Of a stretch of 64,000 nt of DNA, positions 43,077-51,970 are shown piece after piece. The notes beneath the pieces were generated by a model. That model had not been told where the DNA came from, made no database searches, and saw nothing but the letters and a program-made list of their open reading frames with translations. The stretch is from CAYWRZ01 sp964460845 (lineage in GTDB: Bacteria; Bacteroidota; Bacteroidia; Flavobacteriales_D; UBA2798). The position numbers were made by a program, and so were the translations under genes. Location: NCBI GenBank assembly GCA_964460845.1, contig CAYWRZ010000001.1, forward strand, positions 248,001-312,000, written 5' to 3'. Position 1 is the first letter of the stretch; every line of letters starts with the position of its first letter.

Positions 43077-44516
43077 TCAGGCCGTTTCTTCAGAAAGCCC
43101 GGTAGCGGTAATGGTCGATTTCTCCTGATAATCTTCGTAATCGGTATTGATTTCCCAAAGATTATGAGACGTGTTTTTCACGATGTTTTCGGCCGCAAGC
43201 AATCCCATCAGAATACTATGATCCTGATTGTTGTATTTAAACGCGCCGTAACGTCCTATCACACTGAGTCCTTGTATCGACGAGAGGTATTCTTCTACCG
43301 GCTTGAGCTTTTCTTTGTATCCGCTCGAATACACCGGATAACAACGGGGTATCTTGTACACATGACCTGCCGTAATAGCGGCCTCGCCCACGAGTCCGGT
43401 CTGACGAAGCTCTCTTTTGGCGGTTTCTATCAAATCTTCGTCGGGTGTGCTCCACAGGGCATCCTGGTTGTAACACCAGTATTCGAGTGCTACAATGGTT
43501 TGTTTTTTACCGTTGTTAACCTCGGGGATCCAATTGCTGAAATTTGTAAGGCGCCCCATTTTCAATTCGGCCGAGTGGACGTAAAGCCAGTTATCGGGGA
43601 AAAGATTCTGCGCGTCTATTTCAAGGTAAACGAGTATGGTATTCCGAAACGTAAGCGAATGAGCCAGTGTGGAGATGTGCGCAGGCACTTCGGGCAAACG
43701 GGTAACGAGCAAAGAAATGGGCATGGAAGAAATTACATGGTCAAACTCCCGCACGGTACCGTCGCTAAGCTCAAGCGCCGTCACTTTCCCCTCGCGGGTA
43801 ATGACGCGGTTTACAGGCGTAGAAAGATGCACTTTCCCGCCGTGCGTATTGACGTAATCGGCCATACGCTCATACACCATCCCGGTTCCGCCTAAGGGGT
43901 AGGCAAACTGATCGACAAGGGTTTTATGCTTGTTGCCTTTTCCGCCTTTGAGTCCATTTTTGATGGCTTCCCAAAGCGAAAGCTTTTTGATACGTTGTGC
44001 CGCAAAATCGGAGTGAAGCTCGGTACAGGGTATGCCCCAAAGCTTTTCGGTGTAGGTTTTGAAAAAAATGGAATACAGCTTATAGCCGAAACGCCTTACT
44101 ACCCACGATTCGAACGAGCCGTCTTCTTTACGAGGAGCGATGCGCTGGCGCATATAGCTGAATACGCACACCATAGCCGTGCCTACGCCCAATTTAAACA
44201 GCGCGTCGAAAGGTTTTATCGGGTAGTAGAAAAATTTCTTTTTGTAGTAAATGCGGGTCAGGCGATCGACCATGCGGTAATCTTTGCCGGTTACTTCGAG
44301 CCATACTTTGTTGACGCGGGTATCGTTGCTGAAAAAGCGGTGCGGACCGAGATCTATTTTTTGTCCCCACAAGTCGATCGTTTTAGCCAAACCACCCACC
44401 TGATCGCCGGCTTCGAACAGCTCTACTTCTACACCTGCTTTAGCCAGCTCGTAAGCGGCAGTCATTCCGGCAGGGCCGGCGCCGATCACGGCTACTTTTT
44501 TCTTCGGTTGATCCAT
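43077..44516 (-). CDS. FAD-dependent oxidoreductase, UDP-galactopyranose mutase-like
   Basis: A 479-residue flavoprotein. The N-terminal Rossmann motif is VAVIGAGPAGMTAAYELAKAG. DLGPHRFFSND and YEKLWGIP-like TYTEKLWGIPCTE follow, and a GRYGAFKYNNQDHSILMGLLAAE segment near the C-terminus closes the FAD site. These are shared by UDP-galactopyranose mutases and the related amine-oxidase/desaturase superfamily. The length (UGM is usually 370-400) and the divergent middle part make true mutase activity uncertain. Together with the GT-C-like gene it may modify a lipid-linked sugar or surface glycan. Confidence 0.75.
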   Translation of the reverse strand: MDQPKKKVAVIGAGPAGMTAAYELAKAGVEVELFEAGDQVGGLAKTIDLWGQKIDLGPHRFFSNDTRVNKVWLEVTGKDYRMVDRLTRIYYKKKFFYYPIKPFDALFKLGVGTAMVCVFSYMRQRIAPRKEDGSFESWVVRRFGYKLYSIFFKTYTEKLWGIPCTELHSDFAAQRIKKLSLWEAIKNGLKGGKGNKHKTLVDQFAYPLGGTGMVYERMADYVNTHGGKVHLSTPVNRVITREGKVTALELSDGTVREFDHVISSMPISLLVTRLPEVPAHISTLAHSLTFRNTILVYLEIDAQNLFPDNWLYVHSAELKMGRLTNFSNWIPEVNNGKKQTIVALEYWCYNQDALWSTPDEDLIETAKRELRQTGLVGEAAITAGHVYKIPRCYPVYSSGYKEKLKPVEEYLSSIQGLSVIGRYGAFKYNNQDHSILMGLLAAENIVKNTSHNLWEINTDYEDYQEKSTITATGLSEETA

Positions 44517-44579
44517 TTTGTAGTTGCTGACCGCTTATGGCGGCAAAAGTGGATTAGGGTAAACAATGAAAGAATGGGC

Positions 44580-45239
44580 TTAAAATTGCATCTCGGGAAC
44601 TTCGCCTTCTACCACCAGCCTTCCGGAGGTTACCGAGCGGATATATTCGACCGATACGCCGGGAGCACGTTCCAGCAGAAGGAAACCCCTATCGGGAGTT
44701 ATTTCCATCACGGCCAAATCCGACACTACTTTTTTCACACACTTCACACCGGTAAGCGGCAAGGAGCATTCCGGAAGCACCTTCGATTCGCCGGCTTTGT
44801 TGGTATGCTGCATGGCTACGATAATGTTACGGGCCGAAGCCACCAAATCCATCGCACCACCCATACCTTTGACCAGCTTTCCGGGAATTTTCCAGTTGGC
44901 GATGTCTCCGGTATCGGACACTTCCATCGCTCCGAGAATGGTCAGATCGACCTTTCCGGCACGAATCATTCCGAAACTCAGGGCCGAATCGAAAAAAGCC
45001 GAGCCCGGTATAGTGGTAATTGTCTGCTTCCCGGCATTGATAAGATCGGCATCTTCTTCTCCTTCGACAGGGAAAGGGCCTATTCCGAGCAATCCGTTTT
45101 CAGACTGCAGCACCACGTTCACCCCATTGGGAATATAATTGGCGACCAGGGTCGGGATTCCGATACCGAGGTTCACATACATTCCGTCGCGAAGCTCGCG
45201 GGCAATACGTTGTGCGATTTGATTTTTGTCGAGTGCCAT
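44580..45239 (-). CDS. scoB: 3-oxoacid CoA-transferase subunit B
   Basis: A 219-residue beta subunit of succinyl-CoA:3-ketoacid CoA-transferase, which activates acetoacetate using succinyl-CoA. It shows the opening LRDGMYVNLGIGIPTLV, the catalytic-Glu motif SENGLLGIGPFP and GMGGAMDLV. The A subunit gene is upstream on the same strand. Unusually, the two are separated by about 200 bp instead of being adjacent, so a separate promoter, an insertion or decay of a former gene must be considered. Confidence 0.94.
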   Translation of the reverse strand: MALDKNQIAQRIARELRDGMYVNLGIGIPTLVANYIPNGVNVVLQSENGLLGIGPFPVEGEEDADLINAGKQTITTIPGSAFFDSALSFGMIRAGKVDLTILGAMEVSDTGDIANWKIPGKLVKGMGGAMDLVASARNIIVAMQHTNKAGESKVLPECSLPLTGVKCVKKVVSDLAVMEITPDRGFLLLERAPGVSVEYIRSVTSGRLVVEGEVPEMQF

Positions 45240-45443
45240 AGGTTCAGTTTTGGGGAGAATACGCCCTTATCGGTGATACCGTCTGCGGAAATGCGTTGTT
45301 CTCCTCTTACCCACAAAGAAACAGAAAAAATATCATTTTCGACCCGGTGCCGGAGGGTAAGCATATCGCGGCACACGGGGCTTTTGTAATGCTGCCGAAA
45401 GCGTCGTACAGGCGAGAAATCACAGTACTTTACAAAAAAGGGA
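45240..45443 (-). other. Unexplained 204-bp spacer between scoA and scoB
   Basis: scoA and scoB are normally contiguous. This spacer has no clear start-to-stop gene, no RNA core and no strong terminator. One minus-strand frame is open across most of it but runs into both neighbours and has no plausible start. The composition resembles intergenic repeat DNA more than a gene. It may be a small interspersed repeat or a remnant insertion. Confidence 0.4.
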
Positions 45444-46142
45444 TCAGGATTTTTTGCGGACGGTACGCTGCTCAATTCGTTTCTCATAATCCACGCCCTG
45501 AAAAATACGATGCACGTAGATACCGGGCAGGTGAATATGGTCGGGATCAAGTGTACCGGCGGGAACCAATTCTTCTACCTCAGCGATGGTTATTTTCCCG
45601 GCCATGGCCACCAGCGGATTGAAGTTACGCGAGGTTTTGCGGAATATCAGGTTACCGTGGGTATCCCCTTTCCAGGCTTTTACAATCGAAAAATCGGGTT
45701 CAAACGCGTATTCGAGCAGGTGATCTTTCCCGTTGAAGTTGCGAATTTCCTTGCCTTGAGCCACTTCGGTTCCTACACCGGCGGGTGTCCACACGGCAGG
45801 CATACCGTAACCGGCGGCCATAAGACGCGTAGCGAGCGTACCTTGCGGAATAAGCTCTACTTGCAGCTCTCCGGCCAGCAGTTGGCGTTCAAACTCATCA
45901 TTCTCTCCGACATACGAAGCTATCATGGTGCTGATTTGGCGTTGTTCGAGCAGAAGCCCCAACCCAAAACCGTCCACTCCCGCATTGTTCGAGATACAGG
46001 TCAGGCCTTTTATTCCTTTTTTAACCAGCTCGGCAATCGAGTTTTCGGGAATACCGCAAAGCCCGAAACCACCGAGCGCCACTACGGCATTATCGGTAAT
46101 ATCCTGCAAAGCGACGTGTGCGTCTTTAACTGTCTTGTTCAT
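45444..46142 (-). CDS. scoA: 3-oxoacid CoA-transferase subunit A
   Basis: A 232-residue alpha subunit of the 3-oxoacid CoA-transferase. Conserved segments are VALGGFGLCGIPENSI, ISNNAGVDGFGLG and the GNLIFRKTSRNFNPLVAMA block, with VEELVPAGTLDPDHIHLPGIYV near the end. The CoA-binding fold pairs with ScoB. It lies 15 bp after the PBP1A gene, so it may be transcribed with the holB-ricT-gldH-PBP1A string, although no functional link is evident. Confidence 0.94.
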   Translation of the reverse strand: MNKTVKDAHVALQDITDNAVVALGGFGLCGIPENSIAELVKKGIKGLTCISNNAGVDGFGLGLLLEQRQISTMIASYVGENDEFERQLLAGELQVELIPQGTLATRLMAAGYGMPAVWTPAGVGTEVAQGKEIRNFNGKDHLLEYAFEPDFSIVKAWKGDTHGNLIFRKTSRNFNPLVAMAGKITIAEVEELVPAGTLDPDHIHLPGIYVHRIFQGVDYEKRIEQRTVRKKS

Positions 46143-46157
46143 GGTATGGTAAAAATT

Positions 46158-48680
46158 TCATTCGTAATCTTCGTCGCTCATATCGATGTTAAAATCGGTC
46201 TCTACCTCTTCCAGGCGTATTTTCCAGATGTCGGCAGGAGCGGCTTTGATATGTTCGGCGCAATTAAGTGCTTCGTGGAACCCTTCGGGGCGTTCAAAGT
46301 CGCCGGTAGAAATTTTAATCGAGGGGTCGGCATACACTTTTTTCATGTAATAGCCCCAGATGGGCAACGCCATATTGGTACCCATACCGAGGGTCACGGT
46401 GCTGAAACGCACACTGCGATCTTCGGCTCCCACCCATACGCCGGTCACCAAATCGGGCGTAAGTCCCATGAACCAGCCGTCTGACTGGTTTTGCGTGGTA
46501 CCTGTTTTTCCGGCAATAGGATATTTGATGCCTCCGTAAGGCTTGGCGTTACTGCGTATCCGAAGCCCGGTACCTGCCACTTTTCCGGTATAGGGATTCA
46601 CTGCTCCCGAAGTGGTGCCTTTCATAATTTCGAGCATCATGTAGGCGGTGTATTCGTCCATCGCCTCGTTGGTTTCGGGCTCCATATCGATGATCACATT
46701 GCCGTTGCGATCTTCGATGCGGGTATAAATGATCGGTTTAATATACACGCCGCTGTTGGCGAAAGCGCTTTGGGCGGCTACCATTTCATAGACCGACAGA
46801 TCGCAGGAACCCAAACAGATGGAAGGAACCGGATCGAGGTAGCCTTTGGGAATACCGAGCGATTCGACCAGCTTGATCACGAGCGGCGGTTTTTCGCTTT
46901 TCATGATATACGCGGTAATATTGTTCATGGAGGCGGCCAGCGCCCAAAATAGCGGAATCTGCTCTCCGGTATAAGCGGCTCCTGCGTTTTTCGGACACCA
47001 GGGCTTCGTAGAAGTCAGGGTATGTGGCACTTCGATACAATGTTCGATGTCGGGCGCCACGCTACAGGGAGAAAATACACGATCGCGGAAAGCGGCTGCG
47101 TACACAAAAGGTTTAAACGTAGAACCCACCTGCCTACGCCCCTGCTTGACATGGTCGTACTGGAAATGCCTGAAGTTAGGACCGCCCACCCATGCTTTGA
47201 CAAAGCCGGTACGTGGATCCATCGACATGAGGCCGGCACGGAGAAAACGTTTGTAATACCGAATGGAGTCCATCGGTGTCATGATCGTATCCAGCTCGTT
47301 GCCTTTTGTTTTCCAGGAAAACACGCTCATGCTCACCGGTGTATTGAAGAGCTTTTCTATCTCCGCCTCGCTGTGTACCTGCGTTTTATGCTGGCAATGT
47401 GAGCATACGTAATAATTACCTTCTTTTTGGATGTGTTTTTTAGACCTTTCGCAATTGGCACAAAGCTCGCCGTTAAGCACCTTGTAACGCACCGAACGTT
47501 GCATAGCCTGTCGCAGCAGATCGTTTACCTGTTCGGTAGAAAGGTCGTTAGAAAAGGGCGCGTTTTTCCAACGTTTGTTGTCTTTATCGAAATCGCGTTG
47601 TAGCTCTTTACCAAGGTGTTCGGCAACCGCCCATTCGGCATACTGCTGCATTCTCAAATCGATAGTGGTGTAGATGCGCAGTCCGTCTTTATAGAGATTG
47701 TAGGGTTCTCCGTTTTTCTTACGATAGACATATTCCCCGTTTTCGTTTTTGCGGTTAAACAGCTCGGTAAGTTCAAGCCTCAGTATTTCACGGAAATGAG
47801 GAGCCGGACCGTCCACGTGATCAACGCGTTGAAATTTGATTCCCAGCGGTAAAGCGCGAATCGAATCGTATTGCGCACGGGTAATTTTAGTCTGAATATG
47901 TGCATTACCGCTGTTTTTGAGCAACTGGCTCAGCACCACTTCCCGACGCTGCAGCGCTCTTTCGGGAAAACGGAGAGGGTTGTACCGCGAGGGATTTTGG
48001 CACATTCCCACCAGCAAGGCAGCCTGCTCTATCGAAAGCGAATCGGGCGTAGTATTGAAATACACCCTTGCGGCCGAGTGGATGCCTACGGCATGATTGA
48101 TGAAATCAAACTTGTTGAGGTACATCGTAATGATTTCCTCTTTGGTATAAGCGCGTTCGAGGCGGGTAGCGATAATCCATTCCTTGAATTTACGTTGCGC
48201 CACTTCGAGCTTGCTTATTTCACCACGGGGAAACAACATTTTGGCCAATTGCTGGGAAATGGTACTTCCGCCTCCCTTGGAAGCCCCAGTAACCACACCC
48301 GAAAATACGCGGGGCAGCGCTTTAAAATCGACACCGGTATGACCGTAATACCGTTCGTCTTCGGTAGCGATCAGACAATCGACCAAATAACGTGAAATGC
48401 GGTTGTATTCGACGTTAACCCGGTTTTCGCTGAAATATTTACCAAGCTCTTTTCCGTCGGAAGTATAAATCACGGTGGCTTCGTTGCTGGTCGGATTTTC
48501 CAGCTCTTCAAAACCCGGTAGATTACCGAGTGAAATAATAAACAGCAGCAGCATAAGCCCCAGCACGGGACCAAGCAGTATCAGCCAAAGCAACCACAAT
48601 ATGCGACGCTTTGCCCTGGTGCTGAGCTCATTTTGAGGGCCGGAGCTTTTCCCCGAAGCTTTCTTCTGTTTTTGTGTCAT
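46158..48680 (-). CDS. Bifunctional penicillin-binding protein 1A with a CxxC/CxxC insert
   Basis: An 840-residue class A PBP, which polymerises and cross-links peptidoglycan. A cytoplasmic basic tail and one membrane helix (about 28-50) precede the GT51 domain: EDERYYGHTGVDFKALPRVF with the catalytic Glu, GGSTISQQLAK and TKEEIITMYLN. The transpeptidase domain has GSTFKP (SxxK), the SMN motif and KTGTTQNQSDGW. Between the two domains residues 407-429 hold CANC-x15-CSHC, a zinc-ribbon-like pattern that is surprising on the periplasmic side. It overlaps gldH by 4 bp (ATGA). Confidence 0.95.
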   Translation of the reverse strand: MTQKQKKASGKSSGPQNELSTRAKRRILWLLWLILLGPVLGLMLLLFIISLGNLPGFEELENPTSNEATVIYTSDGKELGKYFSENRVNVEYNRISRYLVDCLIATEDERYYGHTGVDFKALPRVFSGVVTGASKGGGSTISQQLAKMLFPRGEISKLEVAQRKFKEWIIATRLERAYTKEEIITMYLNKFDFINHAVGIHSAARVYFNTTPDSLSIEQAALLVGMCQNPSRYNPLRFPERALQRREVVLSQLLKNSGNAHIQTKITRAQYDSIRALPLGIKFQRVDHVDGPAPHFREILRLELTELFNRKNENGEYVYRKKNGEPYNLYKDGLRIYTTIDLRMQQYAEWAVAEHLGKELQRDFDKDNKRWKNAPFSNDLSTEQVNDLLRQAMQRSVRYKVLNGELCANCERSKKHIQKEGNYYVCSHCQHKTQVHSEAEIEKLFNTPVSMSVFSWKTKGNELDTIMTPMDSIRYYKRFLRAGLMSMDPRTGFVKAWVGGPNFRHFQYDHVKQGRRQVGSTFKPFVYAAAFRDRVFSPCSVAPDIEHCIEVPHTLTSTKPWCPKNAGAAYTGEQIPLFWALAASMNNITAYIMKSEKPPLVIKLVESLGIPKGYLDPVPSICLGSCDLSVYEMVAAQSAFANSGVYIKPIIYTRIEDRNGNVIIDMEPETNEAMDEYTAYMMLEIMKGTTSGAVNPYTGKVAGTGLRIRSNAKPYGGIKYPIAGKTGTTQNQSDGWFMGLTPDLVTGVWVGAEDRSVRFSTVTLGMGTNMALPIWGYYMKKVYADPSIKISTGDFERPEGFHEALNCAEHIKAAPADIWKIRLEEVETDFNIDMSDEDYE

Positions 48681-49180
48681 CCCTGTTTACTTTTTTCGAT
48701 GCAAAGCCCTACATCCGTCACTTCGGGCAGTTCCTCGTCTCTCATACCTTGCTGGATAACAAAACGATAAGACCCGGCCATCGGAAAAATTCTTTTTACG
48801 CCAAACACAATGCGGTTATTCACCAGGCTCCCCGATGATTTACCTATCCACACTCCGTTTTCATCGGCCAGCGTGCAGGCGATGGTATCGCGCGAGGTCC
48901 GTCCGTCGGGGAAATGAGTGGTAAAAAACACGTAGATGTTGCTGTATTCGTAAGATTCGGTATGGCGCAGGTTAAGGAAAAAATTGTAGCCCGAAACTGT
49001 ATCGGTCACTTCCACAGCAAATTCAAGCGAATCGGCCTGCGACCAGGTATGCCCGCGTATCTCGCGATTCTCTTCGTAAAACGGCTTTTCGCCGCAGGCA
49101 GCCAGCAGACATAAAGCGGTTAGTATGACCATGCCGAAGCACAGCTTATTGTTTTGGCCGGTCGTTGTGTGGGTTGTCAT
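48677..49180 (-). CDS. gldH: Gliding motility lipoprotein GldH
   Basis: A 167-residue lipoprotein. The signal peptide core VILTALCLLAAC gives a clear lipobox (LAAC), with lipidation on that Cys. The body has beta-sandwich features of GldH, such as SLEFAVEVTDTVSGYNFFLNLRHT and GSYRFVIQQGMRDEELPEVTDVGL. GldH is one of the lipoproteins required for gliding and T9SS function in Flavobacterium and is widespread even in non-gliders. The start at 49180 gives a charged n-region but overlaps ricT by 35 bp. A start at 49132 would avoid overlap but leave no positive charge before the hydrophobic core. Confidence 0.85.
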   Translation of the reverse strand: MTTHTTTGQNNKLCFGMVILTALCLLAACGEKPFYEENREIRGHTWSQADSLEFAVEVTDTVSGYNFFLNLRHTESYEYSNIYVFFTTHFPDGRTSRDTIACTLADENGVWIGKSSGSLVNNRIVFGVKRIFPMAGSYRFVIQQGMRDEELPEVTDVGLCIEKSKQG

Positions 49181-50615
49181 TACCTCTGTTTTTACCTCTG
49201 AAGTTTCTTCCCTGCTTCGGATTCCCCTGATTACCTTGGTTGCCCTGATTACCTTGATTGCTTTGGTTTCTCTGATTACCCGAATCACGCTGTCCACCTC
49301 CGGTAGCTCCACCCTGACGATTCGGATCGTCTCCTCTGCGGGGTTGGGATTGACGGCGGCCACCGCCATCGCTACGCGGATGCTGCGGTTTACGCCCTTG
49401 TGAAGAAGAAGCCTTCTGCGCATTAGCAGCCGAAGCATCCTGTCCACGATCACGCTCCGGATTACGATCGCGATCACGGTTACGTCCGCCACGACCTTTT
49501 CCGCCCCGGCCACGGTTTTTCTTTTCATCAAAACGGGTAAGCGAATCCTGCCCTACAACGTTGTCGAAGCCGGGTTGTTTTTCGACGATTACCTGTTCTT
49601 TATATTCTTCGAGGTTATCGACTACTATACCCTGACGGTTAAGCTGGATAATCTCACGCACCCTGTCGGCTTTTAAGCCTACGAATACAGCACCGAACTC
49701 CCCTTCTACCGAATACCACATCATCCGTTTGAAGATATCGGTTTTCTGGTGTATGGCAAGTCCTTTTTTGGTTTGCAGGCGCACATTGCTTTCGGGAAGT
49801 CCTTTATAGACTTCGACGTACATATCGAGCTCGTAGTTGAGGCAACATTTGAGTTTGCCGCACTGCCCCGCCAGCTTCTGCGGATTGAGCGAAAGCTGCT
49901 GGTAGCGCGCCGCGCTGGTAGATACGGTACGGAAATCGGTGAGCCAGGTAGAGCAGCAAAGTTCCCGACCGCACGAGCCTATGCCTCCGAGGCGGGCAGC
50001 TTCCTGACGTGCACCGATTTGGCGCATTTCAATGCGTATTTTAAACTCTTCGGCCAATACCTTGATAAGCTCGCGGAAATCGACGCGTCCTTCGGCGGTG
50101 TAATAAAAAGTAGCTTTAGAACGATCGCCCTGATATTCCACATCGCTGATTTTCATATCTAATCCGAGGCGAAGGGCTATCTTTCGGGCACGGTGCATGG
50201 TCTCTTCTTCCAGACCACGTGCTTCTTTCCATTTTTCGAGATCGTCAGGACGGGCTTTGCGATAAACTTTTCGTATTTCGTTCGATGCGGCAGAAATGTC
50301 GCGCTTTTCCATTTGTAAACGCACCAACTCTCCGGCTACGGTGACCACACCCACGTCGTACCCGGGGCTGGCCTCTACGGCCACGGCATCACTTACGTAA
50401 AGGGGCAGTTGGTTTACATTACGGTAAAAGGCTTTGCGTCCGTTTTTAAAACGAACTTCTACGATATCAAAAGGCTCTCTTCCGCCAGGTAACTCCATGT
50501 CGGACAGCCAGTCAAAAACCTCGAGCTTATTGCACCCGCCTGTGCTGCAGTGCCCATTATTACGGCACCCGGCGGGTGTTCCCCCGCCTTTGCTTGAACA
50601 ACTTTCACAGGCCAT
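49146..50615 (-). CDS. ricT: PSP1-domain regulatory iron-sulfur complex subunit RicT-like, with long disordered tail
   Basis: A 489-residue protein. The N-terminus is Cys-rich (residues 4, 7, 17, 23 and 28). The PSP1 domain follows (about 40-280), with the diagnostic GSCGRELCCSTWL and GQCGKLKCCLNYELDMY clusters. In Bacillus RicT (YaaT) joins RicA and RicF in an Fe-S complex that adjusts RNase Y. The last 120 residues or so are low complexity, with RGG/RDRD-type basic repeats and then GNQ repeats, resembling RNA-binding disordered tails. It lies in the conserved holB-ricT-gldH-PBP1A string. Confidence 0.9.
   Translation of the reverse strand: MACESCSSKGGGTPAGCRNNGHCSTGGCNKLEVFDWLSDMELPGGREPFDIVEVRFKNGRKAFYRNVNQLPLYVSDAVAVEASPGYDVGVVTVAGELVRLQMEKRDISAASNEIRKVYRKARPDDLEKWKEARGLEEETMHRARKIALRLGLDMKISDVEYQGDRSKATFYYTAEGRVDFRELIKVLAEEFKIRIEMRQIGARQEAARLGGIGSCGRELCCSTWLTDFRTVSTSAARYQQLSLNPQKLAGQCGKLKCCLNYELDMYVEVYKGLPESNVRLQTKKGLAIHQKTDIFKRMMWYSVEGEFGAVFVGLKADRVREIIQLNRQGIVVDNLEEYKEQVIVEKQPGFDNVVGQDSLTRFDEKKNRGRGGKGRGGRNRDRDRNPERDRGQDASAANAQKASSSQGRKPQHPRSDGGGRRQSQPRRGDDPNRQGGATGGGQRDSGNQRNQSNQGNQGNQGNQGNPKQGRNFRGKNRGNDNPHNDRPKQ
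49225..49260 (-). repeat. Tandem 18-bp repeat inside ricT coding the GNQ-rich tail
   Basis: Two adjacent 18-bp units (CCCTGATTACCTTGGTTG and CCCTGATTACCTTGATTG on the plus strand) are followed by degenerate copies. They encode (N-Q-G)n within the disordered tail of RicT. The frame is kept because the unit is a multiple of three, so slippage would change tail length without a frameshift. Confidence 0.8.
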
Positions 50616-50726
50616 GTTTACAGTATATACATTAGGGTTAAGCTACAAAATTAGCATTTTGTCGGAAACAGCAGGGTGCTTTTATTTTTTGCGCCCAAAC
50701 GGCTATTATTCTGCAAAATAGGCTGA

Positions 50727-51854
50727 TCAGCGTTTCTTGGGGAACATCAGGGTCACCACCCGGAAAGACAGGGTCAGGAAAACCAGCTTGGGATTGGCGT
50801 TGCGCTCTACGTAATAATGCGCTTTATTGAACTCTTCCATCAGCGGAACCACATTGTAACCGTGTACAAAAGCCGAAAAGCGCGAGATAAACTCCTGCTC
50901 TTCTTCTGTGGCCCTGAGCAATTCATTATCGGTATAGGTACCTACTATACATTGACGGAAAATATGCAATCCGTAACGCAGAAAGTTACGCTGCTGCTCG
51001 CGGTTAAGCGCGGCAAATTCGTCCACCCAATCGATCAGTCCGGCTACATCTTTACGGTTGCACAAGAGCATCCACTGCCTGAATGTCTGCATATTGTAAC
51101 CGGAGTCTTCAAGTTGCAGCACCGAACTGAGCGCAGCCCAATAATTGCCTTCAGCCAACGTAGCCTGATTTCCGGCGTCTTCCGAATCAACGCCGTGCAG
51201 GCGAATAAGCGCTTCGCGAATCTGTTCGTCTTCGAGGCGTGGAATCTTAATAAGCTGAGTGCGAGACAAAATAGTCGGCAACAACTGTTCCTGCTGTTGT
51301 GCAATCAAAATAAATACCGTCTGATCAGGCGGCTCTTCGATAATCTTAAGCAGGTGGTTGGAAGTGGTGGCGTTCATCAGATCGGCCATCCACATGATAA
51401 GCACCTTATATTGTCCTTCGTAGGCTTTGTAGTTGAGCTTGTGGATAATGGATCCGGCTTCGGCATCGGGAATAAGCCCCGATTTGGATTCGGCCTCCAG
51501 CACGCTGTACCAATAGCGCAGGTTCATATAAGGTTGCTTCAGAAAAGCCTGACGGAAAGCCGTAATCACATCATCCGATTTTTCCACTTTTTTCTCTTTC
51601 ACAATGGGAAAAGAAAAGTGCAGATCGGGGTGCTCCAGCTTGGCCACACGTTGGCAGGAGGAACATACTCCACAGGCATCCTGTTCTCCGCGATCGGTAC
51701 AAAGAAGGTATTGGGCATAAGCGACGGCCAAAGGCAGGTGTCCGGAACCCTCTGGTCCCAAAAAAAGCTGGGCATGGCTTACCCGGTTCTCCTGAACCGA
51801 ACGCACAAGCCGCTCTTTAAGGGCTTCCTGACCGATGATATCTGCAAAACGCAT
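50727..51854 (-). CDS. holB: DNA polymerase III subunit delta' (clamp loader)
   Basis: A 375-residue AAA+ clamp-loader subunit. It has IIGQEALKERLVRSV at the N-terminus, the four-Cys zinc module CTDRGEQDACGVCSSCQRV near residue 60, and NHLLKIIEEPPDQTVFILI with the sensor motif PTILSRTQ. The Walker A position reads LFLGPEGSGHLPLA, without the catalytic Lys, as usual for delta'. A TATATTCG element (51871-51864) lies 9 nt before the ATG. It heads the operon that continues with ricT, gldH and PBP1A. Confidence 0.92.
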   Translation of the reverse strand: MRFADIIGQEALKERLVRSVQENRVSHAQLFLGPEGSGHLPLAVAYAQYLLCTDRGEQDACGVCSSCQRVAKLEHPDLHFSFPIVKEKKVEKSDDVITAFRQAFLKQPYMNLRYWYSVLEAESKSGLIPDAEAGSIIHKLNYKAYEGQYKVLIMWMADLMNATTSNHLLKIIEEPPDQTVFILIAQQQEQLLPTILSRTQLIKIPRLEDEQIREALIRLHGVDSEDAGNQATLAEGNYWAALSSVLQLEDSGYNMQTFRQWMLLCNRKDVAGLIDWVDEFAALNREQQRNFLRYGLHIFRQCIVGTYTDNELLRATEEEQEFISRFSAFVHGYNVVPLMEEFNKAHYYVERNANPKLVFLTLSFRVVTLMFPKKR

Positions 51855-51920
51855 AAGCGGTTACGAATATACAAATGTTTGGCGTTGCTTATCCGACGTA
51901 TTATAACCGGGTAAAAAGTC

Positions 51921-51928
51921 TATTTTTG
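51921..51928 (+). promoter_or_regulatory. Predicted -7 element of pgk
   Basis: TATTTTTG, an exact TAnnTTTG match, lies 42 nt before the pgk ATG at 51971. The holB -7 element TATATTCG is on the other strand at 51871-51864. Confidence 0.5.
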
Positions 51929-51970
51929 CGCCGCCCGACAAAAACCAAAACCTTATTTACCGCACTGTCC

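Noticed and set aside
43926..45389. A 487-codon open frame on the plus strand spanning parts of the flavoprotein, scoB and the spacer
   Set aside because: It runs antisense across two certain genes and an intergenic gap, and its translation is Phe/His/Arg-rich shadow sequence.
49221..49300. Possible CRISPR-like or satellite repeat
   Set aside because: The units are 18 bp, contiguous and in frame within ricT, with no spacers; they encode the NQG tail.
50817..51914. A 365-codon open frame antisense to holB
   Set aside because: Shadow of holB, with no promoter or family features.
51875..51970. Longer N-terminus of phosphoglycerate kinase
   Set aside because: The family N-terminus begins at the ATG at 51971, and the extra region contains the predicted pgk promoter.
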